Made by a program: the position numbers and the translations under genes | NCBI GenBank assembly: GCA_904502265.1 | Contig: CAJGDT010000034.1 | Span: 1-11,822 of the forward strand | Source of the DNA: an uncultured Barnesiella sp. | Lineage (GTDB): Bacteria > Bacteroidota > Bacteroidia > Bacteroidales > Barnesiellaceae_A | Direction of reading: 5' to 3' | DNA length: 11,822 nt | The notes under the pieces: model-generated | The model's database searches: none | Told to the model about the DNA's origin: nothing | What the model saw: the letters and a program-made list of their open reading frames with translations, nothing else | Shown: positions 7,430-11,822 of the stretch, piece by piece | Position numbering within the stretch: position 1 is the stretch's first letter | Layout: each line of letters begins with the position of its first letter

Positions 7430-7571
7430 GTGAAAGGTGAGCGAAGAAAAAACAAGTTCACTTGTTTTTTTATTCCGAACCGCATCCTATCTTATCAAAA
7501 GATAGTGAAAGGTGAGCACGGATAAACAAGTTCACTTGTTTTTTTATTCCGAACCGCATCCTATCTTATCA
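7423..7571. repeat. Tandem duplication of a roughly 74-bp structured unit
   Basis: Copy 1 (7423-7497, 75 bp) and copy 2 (7498-7571, 74 bp) are directly adjacent. They are identical except in a short stretch just before the inner palindrome (7443-7449 against 7518-7523). Each copy has a 7-bp inverted repeat near its ends (AAGATAG at 7424-7430 with CTATCTT at 7487-7493; 7499-7505 with 7561-7567). Each also carries an inner palindrome AACAAGTTCACTTGTT (7451-7466 and 7525-7540) followed by T-runs. GAAAGGTG occurs at 7432, 7507 and again at 7580, so a degenerate third period may follow. The unit lies between divergent glycosyltransferase genes, contains no gene, and has no transposase nearby. Confidence 0.9.
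7447..7471. other. Inner hairpin of repeat copy 1, terminator-like
   Basis: A6-CAAG, loop TTCA, CTTG-T7 gives a 10-bp perfect stem with A- and T-runs on its two sides, so it resembles a weak bidirectional intrinsic terminator. Only four G/C pairs are in the stem. No gene reads into it from either side, which argues for another role, such as a protein-binding palindrome. Copy 2 has a shorter 7-bp stem at 7524-7541. Confidence 0.5.
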
Positions 7572-7609
7572 TCCTTATCGAAAGGTGGCGATTATTTGGT
7601 TTTTTTTCT

Positions 7610-7617
7610 TATGTTTG
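7610..7617 (+). promoter_or_regulatory. -7 element for the plus-strand glycosyltransferase pair
   Basis: TATGTTTG matches TAnnTTTG exactly and is followed by CAAT and the ATG at 7622. As on the opposite side, the start site would coincide almost with the start codon. A run of eight T (7600-7607) lies just upstream within the spacer. No TTG sits at the usual -33 distance. Confidence 0.6.
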
Positions 7618-7621
7618 CAAT

Positions 7622-8452
7622 ATGAAATTAAATGTGCTTATATGTACTCTCAACGAAGGTATTGCTAAGGTGTCGGATATATTGTTGCCTCAGCGTGCCG
7701 ATGTAGACTATATTGTATCGATGCAATATACCGATGAGTCATATTTGCAACAAATACCACAGATGTTGCATGAGCGTGCCGATGTGCATGTAGTAACGTT
7801 GCCGGGAAAGGGGCTGTCGCGCAATCGCAACAATGCCTTGAAACATGCTACCGGTGATATTGCACTTATTGCCGATGACGATGTGCGCTATTGTAATGAG
7901 TATTTCGATAGGGTTATAGCTGCCTTTAAGGAAGATAATAAACTCGATGTTGCTCAGTTCATGATAAAAGCCCTTGATGGTGGATATATCAAGGACTATC
8001 CCGATTACTCCTATACCTATCCTCGTGTGGCTAAAGGCATGTATGTTACATCGCCCGAAATAGCTCTACGAGTGGCTTCGGCGCAAGGCCGATTGTTTTT
8101 TGATGAGCGATTTGGATTGGGTTCTCCCTATTTTGTGTGTGGCGAGGAGGAGGTACTCTTTTATGATGCCTATCGCATGGGGTTGACGATACGTTTTATC
8201 CCCGAATATGTGGTTGATGCACCGTCGGATAGTACGGGTATGCGCACGTATACCGATGAACGTGTGATGATGGCCAAGGGTGCTATACACTACTATTTGC
8301 ATGGAGCAACGTCGTGGTTGAGAATGTTTAAGTTTGCCTTTGCATCGGCGTTGTTGCATCGAGGTCGTTTTGATGTATTGTTGCGCAATACATTCAAGGG
8401 TATTAACTATTATCGAAAAGTAGTGCGATATGAGAGTTCTATTGGTAGGTGA
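7622..8452 (+). CDS. Glycosyltransferase, GT-A fold (family 2-like)
   Basis: A 276-residue protein with a compact GT-A fold. It begins with the strand KLNVLICTLNEG (residues 2-13), as in family 2 enzymes. GKGLSRNRNNALKHATGD (62-79) is the usual helix leading to the metal-binding site, and ADDDV at 84-88 is the DXD-type motif. A second acidic cluster, GEEEV, occurs in the loop after GSPYFVC (about 167-177) and is the likely catalytic-base region. The C-terminal half lacks a transmembrane helix but has a basic, aromatic stretch (SWLRMFKFAFASALLHRGRF) that could touch the membrane. Donor and acceptor are unknown. It overlaps the next gene by 23 bp, so the two are translationally coupled and probably act on the same glycan. 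The family call is secure; the subfamily is not. Confidence 0.85.
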   Translation: MKLNVLICTLNEGIAKVSDILLPQRADVDYIVSMQYTDESYLQQIPQMLHERADVHVVTLPGKGLSRNRNNALKHATGDIALIADDDVRYCNEYFDRVIAAFKEDNKLDVAQFMIKALDGGYIKDYPDYSYTYPRVAKGMYVTSPEIALRVASAQGRLFFDERFGLGSPYFVCGEEEVLFYDAYRMGLTIRFIPEYVVDAPSDSTGMRTYTDERVMMAKGAIHYYLHGATSWLRMFKFAFASALLHRGRFDVLLRNTFKGINYYRKVVRYESSIGR

Positions 8453-9527
8453 TGCAAGTAATTTTCATTGGACGTTGGCTCAAGGTCTACGACAATTGGG
8501 GCACGAGGCCACAGTTATATCCAATGGTGGTGGTTGGATGAGCACCAATTGTGATATCTCTATTCGGCGCAAGAGTTATGGAGCTGTTGACTCGATGATG
8601 TATCTTGCCAAGATTATGTCGCTGCTACCTTCTTGGCGAGGCTATGATGCTGTACAGATTGCGGGTCATGGATTCTTTAAACTTCGTCCGGAGAAGAATT
8701 TGGCTATATTTCGCCAATTGCGTCGCCAGAACGACCGCATATTCATGGAGGCTCTGGCTACCGACCACTACTATACCAAGGCTTGCTTTGATGGCAAGAC
8801 CTATCGTTACTCCGATTACTTTATTGGAGATAAGCCCCTCAATCGCCCCAACTACAATACTGAGCGTGAGGCTTATCTTGAAGGAGCAAACCGCGATGCC
8901 AATATAGCTATGGCTGAGGAGTGCGATGGTATAGCGGCATGCTTGTGGGAGTACTATGTGGCGTATGAGCCGGAATTTGCCCATAAGCTGGCATATATTC
9001 CCATTCCTATCAATCTCGACGAAAATCCATTGCGTAACATTCCCGATAAGATTGAGCAGCTACGTTTCTTTATAGGTATTCAGCATGATCGTTCTATACT
9101 CAAGGGTACAGATGTGATGTATGATGTGCTCAAGCAGTTGCAGAGGGATTACAAGAACGAGTGTCATGTAACAGCCGTAGAGAGTTTGCCTTATAAGGAG
9201 TACAATCGTGTGATGTATGAGTCGGATGTACTTATAGACCAACTCTACTCTTATACGCCGGCCACCAATGCCCTCTTGGCTATGGCTAAAGGTATTGTGG
9301 CGGTGAGTGGTGCTGAGCCTGAGTATTGCAACTTTATAGGTGCACATGACTTGCAACCGGTGGTAAATGTATTGCCCGATGCCGATGCCGTATATAAGAC
9401 TCTGGAAAATCTTATCCTACATCGCGAACAAATTCCTCAAATGTGTCGCGACAGCCGCCTGTTTGTCGAGCAACATCACGATTGCCGAAAGGTGGCGCAG
9501 CAGTTTATCGACTTTTGGTCGAGATAA
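8430..9527 (+). CDS. Glycosyltransferase, GT-B fold (family 1/4-like)
   Basis: A 365-residue protein resembling GT-B glycosyltransferases. The N-terminal domain opens with MRVLLVGDASNFHWTLAQGL (residues 1-20) and the LGHEATVIS strand (23-31). An interdomain stretch, LAYIPIPINLDE (187-198), precedes the donor-binding domain: FIGIQHDRSILKGTD (214-228) and the loop YSYTPATNALLAMAKGIVAVSG (273-294), which aligns with the family's nucleotide-sugar site. At that site the two glutamates of the EX7E motif are absent: LEAMA reads LLAMA, and the residue eight places earlier is Tyr275. The start ATG lies 23 bp inside the preceding glycosyltransferase gene. The protein is probably a diverged glycosyltransferase for surface glycan; a non-catalytic role cannot be excluded. 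A convergent HAD gene follows after 30 bp, with no convincing terminator between. Confidence 0.8.
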   Translation: MRVLLVGDASNFHWTLAQGLRQLGHEATVISNGGGWMSTNCDISIRRKSYGAVDSMMYLAKIMSLLPSWRGYDAVQIAGHGFFKLRPEKNLAIFRQLRRQNDRIFMEALATDHYYTKACFDGKTYRYSDYFIGDKPLNRPNYNTEREAYLEGANRDANIAMAEECDGIAACLWEYYVAYEPEFAHKLAYIPIPINLDENPLRNIPDKIEQLRFFIGIQHDRSILKGTDVMYDVLKQLQRDYKNECHVTAVESLPYKEYNRVMYESDVLIDQLYSYTPATNALLAMAKGIVAVSGAEPEYCNFIGAHDLQPVVNVLPDADAVYKTLENLILHREQIPQMCRDSRLFVEQHHDCRKVAQQFIDFWSR

Positions 9528-9557
9528 ATTGTATCCTATTTCAATTCTCCTTAGAGA

Positions 9558-10394
9558 TTAACCCCGAAAATCTTGTTTGAGAAATTCGGCTACACCTTCG
9601 TCGTTGTTGGATGCAATGATTTGTGTGGCATGTGCTTTCACCTCGTCGAGTGCATTGGCCGTGGCGTATGAGCGATGGGCGATATCGAACATGGGTAGGT
9701 CATTGACATTGTCACCAAAGGCTACTATCTCGTTGGCACCTACGTGTTCGGCAAGTTGCTTGATAGCACTTGCTTTTGATGTACCTGCAGGATAAATTTC
9801 GAGATATCCTAGTTCAGGCTGTAAGCTGTCGCTGTAGAGATAGCTGCGATGACCCTCTATTGTGGCGATACGATTGTATAAGGATTGCATCTTATTGTAT
9901 GCTCCCATGAAGAATATCAATACGGTATTGGGGTGTGCTGTTAGCTTCTCTTCTACTTCTATATATTTCTTATAGGGTGTGCCCATACGACACTCCATGA
10001 AGGTTTGTTGATGTTTGTCGGTCGTGTGGCGATAGGCTACGTGCAATAGCGAATTGTCGATATAATAAACCATTGGAGACAACTCGTTATCGGATGTTGC
10101 CTCAAGAAGTTTCGATGATATTTCGTGCGGAAAAGAAGATACCGACAAGTAGCTGTTGGAGGCTATATCATAGATTAGTGCGCCGGTCATGAGCACTACG
10201 GGCAAGCGAAGTTTTACATCCGACATTAACTCTACAACCGTAGCCGGTGTACGTGCCGTGGCTATGGAAAAGAGCATGCCTTCATCGATGAGATGGTTGA
10301 GCGACTGAGCTGTAGAGGATGTAATGCGTGACTCGTTGTTGAGCAATGTTCCATCAAGGTCGCTGATGTAGAGAGTGCGCTTGCGTTGTTTCAT
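9558..10394 (-). CDS. HAD-superfamily IIB (Cof-type) phosphatase
   Basis: A 278-residue cytoplasmic HAD hydrolase of the Cof/YbjI type, which removes phosphate from small phosphorylated metabolites such as sugar phosphates or nucleotides. Motif I is ISDLDGTLL (residues 10-18), with nucleophile Asp12 and acid Asp14. Motif II lies at IATARTP (44-50). The C2B cap occupies about 85-195. The motif III lysine is in GTSKASAI (204-211), and motif IV is GDNVNDLPMF (227-236). Length is normal. Substrate is not predictable within this family. The gene begins 15 bp after the terminator of tRNA-Asn and no -7 element is visible in that gap, so it may rely on read-through or an unrecognised promoter. It converges on the GT-B gene. 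Confidence 0.93.
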   Translation of the reverse strand: MKQRKRTLYISDLDGTLLNNESRITSSTAQSLNHLIDEGMLFSIATARTPATVVELMSDVKLRLPVVLMTGALIYDIASNSYLSVSSFPHEISSKLLEATSDNELSPMVYYIDNSLLHVAYRHTTDKHQQTFMECRMGTPYKKYIEVEEKLTAHPNTVLIFFMGAYNKMQSLYNRIATIEGHRSYLYSDSLQPELGYLEIYPAGTSKASAIKQLAEHVGANEIVAFGDNVNDLPMFDIAHRSYATANALDEVKAHATQIIASNNDEGVAEFLKQDFRG

Positions 10395-10409
10395 AGATGT
10401 ATATAAACA

Positions 10410-10440
10410 AAAAGACCTGCACCGTAGTAGCAGGTCTTTT
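10410..10440 (-). terminator. Intrinsic terminator of tRNA-Asn
   Basis: Perfect 11-bp stem (AAAAGACCTGC and GCAGGTCTTTT) with a 9-nt loop, starting one base past the tRNA 3' end on the minus strand and ending in a T-run. The A/T flanks are symmetric, so it could act in both directions. Confidence 0.85.
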
Positions 10441-10441
10441 G

Positions 10442-10515
10442 CTCTTCAGGTTGGACTTGAACCAACGACCCTCTGATTAACAGTCAGATGCTCTAACCGA
10501 CTGAGCTACTGAAGA
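10442..10515 (-). tRNA. tRNA-Asn (GTT)
   Basis: A 74-nt cloverleaf on the minus strand. The acceptor stem is TCTTCAG/CTGAAGA with discriminator G, the D-stem GCTC/GAGC, the anticodon stem TCTGA/TCAGA around loop CTGTTAA (anticodon GTT), and the T-arm GTTGG-TTCAAGT-CCAAC. All stems pair perfectly. CCA is not encoded and must be added after transcription. It is a single tRNA, flanked by its own promoter and terminator. Confidence 0.98.
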
Positions 10516-10538
10516 AGATTTTACCTCGAAAGGCGGTG

Positions 10539-10569
10539 CAAAGATAAGTCGTTTTTATTAATTGTGCAA
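10539..10569 (-). promoter_or_regulatory. Promoter of tRNA-Asn
   Basis: TATCTTTG (10546-10539) is an exact -7 element. TTG at 10567-10569 lies 20 bp upstream, the expected distance for a Bacteroidota -33 element. This is the best-formed promoter in the window. Transcription should begin about 18-20 bp before the tRNA 5' end. Confidence 0.7.
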
Positions 10570-10703
10570 TAGATTGTGCTATTTTTTTTCGTTTTTGAGC
10601 AAAATTCTTTCATTTTACGCCCGGAGAAAGGGTAGGATGGGGGGTATACACCTCTATTTTGAACAAATAAAGTTAAAAAACCGCATTTGACACGAATATT
10701 CAC

Positions 10704-10711
10704 TATCTTCG
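10704..10711 (+). promoter_or_regulatory. Candidate -7 element for the S41 peptidase gene
   Basis: TATCTTCG differs from TAnnTTTG at one base. Its context TTCACTATCTTCG closely resembles the TTCACTATCTTTG at the minus-strand GT-2 promoter (7434-7422). No proper -33 spacing is found. It would give a leader of about 18-20 nt to the ATG at 10734. The rest of the tRNA-to-peptidase gap (10570-10703) shows nothing recognisable. Confidence 0.4.
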
Positions 10712-10733
10712 TAGTATTAAAATGTACGACTAT

Positions 10734-11822
10734 ATGAAACGCATCACTATACTTATATTGTGCATAGTGGCTATGAGTCACGTGTGGGCCAATGAAAACC
10801 AGATGTTCTCGTATACGCAGAATCTCGAAGTCTTCTCCGATGTGCTCAAGAAACTCAATATACATTATGTAGACACCATCGACCTCGATAAGGGGGTCAA
10901 GCACGGTATTTCGGCCATGCTTGCTACGCTTGACCCATATACTATATATTTTACCGAAGAAGAGGCCAAAGAGTTTGCTGAGCAAAATACGGGCGAATAT
11001 GCAGGTGTTGGTTGTACAATTATGCAACGTGATAGTGCTGTGTATATCTCAGAGCCCTTTGACAATACGCCTGCACAAGAGGTGGGCTTGCGTGCCGGTG
11101 ATAAGATTGTAATGATAGACAACGACACTGTACTTAACTGGAAGAGTGACGAGGTGAGCAAGCGTATGCGAGGCCTACCCAATACCAACCTACGCATGCT
11201 TATTGAGCGACCGGGCTGCGACTCGCTCATGGATGTGAATATTACCCGCCGCATTATACAACGCAACCCTGTAGTATATTATGGTACTATAGCCGAAGGG
11301 GTAGGATACATCATGCTGGAGACTTTTTCGGAGAAGGCTGCTGATGAAGTGCGCAAGGCGTTTCTCGACCTGAAGAGTAATCATGGTATTACTTCGCTAA
11401 TACTCGATTTGCGCGACAATGGTGGCGGATTGGTCAACGAGGCTGTGAAGATACTCAATATGTTTGTGCCACGAGGCACTGCCGTGCTTGAGTCGCGAGG
11501 AAAGGTAGAGAATAGCAATCATATATATAAGACTGAGAAGGAACCCCTCGATACCAAAATTCCCCTTGCTGTGCTCATCAATGGCTACACTGCATCGGCA
11601 TCGGAGGTAGTTGCCGGAGCATTGCAAGACCTCGATAGAGCCGTTATTCTGGGCGATCGTTCCTTTGGCAAGGGCCTTATACAACAAGTATTTCCTTTGC
11701 CCTACAATCGCCAACTGAAAGTTACGGTATCGTATTACTATATACCCAGTGGACGCTCTATACAAGCAATAGACTATACCAAGCGCGATGCCAATGGTCG
11801 TGTGGAGCGCATGCCCGATTCG
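10734..11822 (+). CDS. S41 C-terminal processing peptidase (CtpA/Prc-like), partial
   Basis: 363 codons from ATG at 10734 to the right edge; the 3' end is missing. CtpA-type serine proteases act in the periplasm, cutting near C-termini of exported proteins. A signal peptide spans residues 1-19 (MKRITILILC, cut after HVWA). A helical N-terminal region containing LDPYTIYFTEEEAKEF (66-81) is family-typical. A PDZ domain lies at about 88-165 (GEYAGVGCTI and AGDKIVMIDN). The protease core follows: GYIMLETFSE (191-200), LILDLRDNGGG (222-232), the nucleophile region GYTASASE (284-291) with Ser288, and the general-base lysine in RSFGKGLIQQ (Lys313). An in-frame ATG at 10722 is possible, but the MKR start gives a normal signal peptide. 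It stands alone on this strand after the tRNA. Confidence 0.95.
   Translation, partial: MKRITILILCIVAMSHVWANENQMFSYTQNLEVFSDVLKKLNIHYVDTIDLDKGVKHGISAMLATLDPYTIYFTEEEAKEFAEQNTGEYAGVGCTIMQRDSAVYISEPFDNTPAQEVGLRAGDKIVMIDNDTVLNWKSDEVSKRMRGLPNTNLRMLIERPGCDSLMDVNITRRIIQRNPVVYYGTIAEGVGYIMLETFSEKAADEVRKAFLDLKSNHGITSLILDLRDNGGGLVNEAVKILNMFVPRGTAVLESRGKVENSNHIYKTEKEPLDTKIPLAVLINGYTASASEVVAGALQDLDRAVILGDRSFGKGLIQQVFPLPYNRQLKVTVSYYYIPSGRSIQAIDYTKRDANGRVERMPDS

Noticed and set aside
7423..7571. Invertible (phase-variable) promoter segment
   Set aside because: The copies are direct, not inverted; the end inverted repeats are only 7 bp, and no recombinase gene is present.
7423..7571. CRISPR-like array
   Set aside because: Two to three abutting 74-bp units without unique spacers and no cas genes; this is a tandem duplication.
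9528..9557. Terminator between the convergent GT-B and HAD genes
   Set aside because: Only 4- to 5-bp A/T-rich stems can be drawn and there is no T-run, so none was called.
10521..11027. Minus-strand open frame (168 codons) opposite the start of the S41 peptidase
   Set aside because: It covers the tRNA promoter and lies antisense to the signal peptide and N-terminal region of a clear protease gene; its translation has no recognisable features.

Overview
The window looks like chromosome of a Bacteroidota member, probably order Bacteroidales. Six putative promoters carry the phylum-typical -7 element (TAnnTTTG or one mismatch), Shine-Dalgarno motifs are weak or absent, and the gene families fit. 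Genus cannot be read from the sequence. Almost all of it is coding. Most genes are recognisable housekeeping families, and no stretch over 300 bases lacks a gene.

Layout. (1) 1-365, minus: N-terminal third of a DEAD-box RNA helicase. Its promoter overlaps the terminator of the next transcription unit. (2) 485-6338, minus: seven tightly packed genes transcribed in the order dgt, TPM-domain/zinc-ribbon membrane protein, dgkA-type lipid kinase, recF, dciA (DUF721), acyl-CoA thioesterase, PfkB sugar kinase. One promoter is visible at 6372-6379 and one terminator at 391-415, so this is probably a single operon of about 6 kb. It joins dNTP hydrolysis, recombination/replication and membrane lipid phosphorylation. 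(3) 6455-9527: a small glycosyltransferase locus with one GT-2 gene on the minus strand and a divergent plus-strand pair (a GT-A gene overlapping a GT-B gene by 23 bp). The shared 204-bp intergenic region holds a tandem duplication of a roughly 74-bp structured unit. The -7 elements on both sides sit only 4 bp from the start codons, so both mRNAs would be almost leaderless. (4) 9558-10394, minus: HAD-IIB (Cof-type) phosphatase. (5) 10442-10515, minus: tRNA-Asn(GTT) with its own promoter and a strong terminator. (6) 10734 to the right edge, plus: exported S41 C-terminal processing peptidase, cut off by the window.

How they may work together: dgt, recF and dciA all touch DNA synthesis or repair. 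DgkA recycles lipid carrier or diacylglycerol, and the glycosyltransferases probably build a surface glycan. No phage, transposase, CRISPR array or recognisable defence system is present. The least explained parts are the duplicated palindromic unit at 7423-7571, the topology of the zinc-ribbon TPM protein, and the loss of the EX7E glutamates in the GT-B enzyme.
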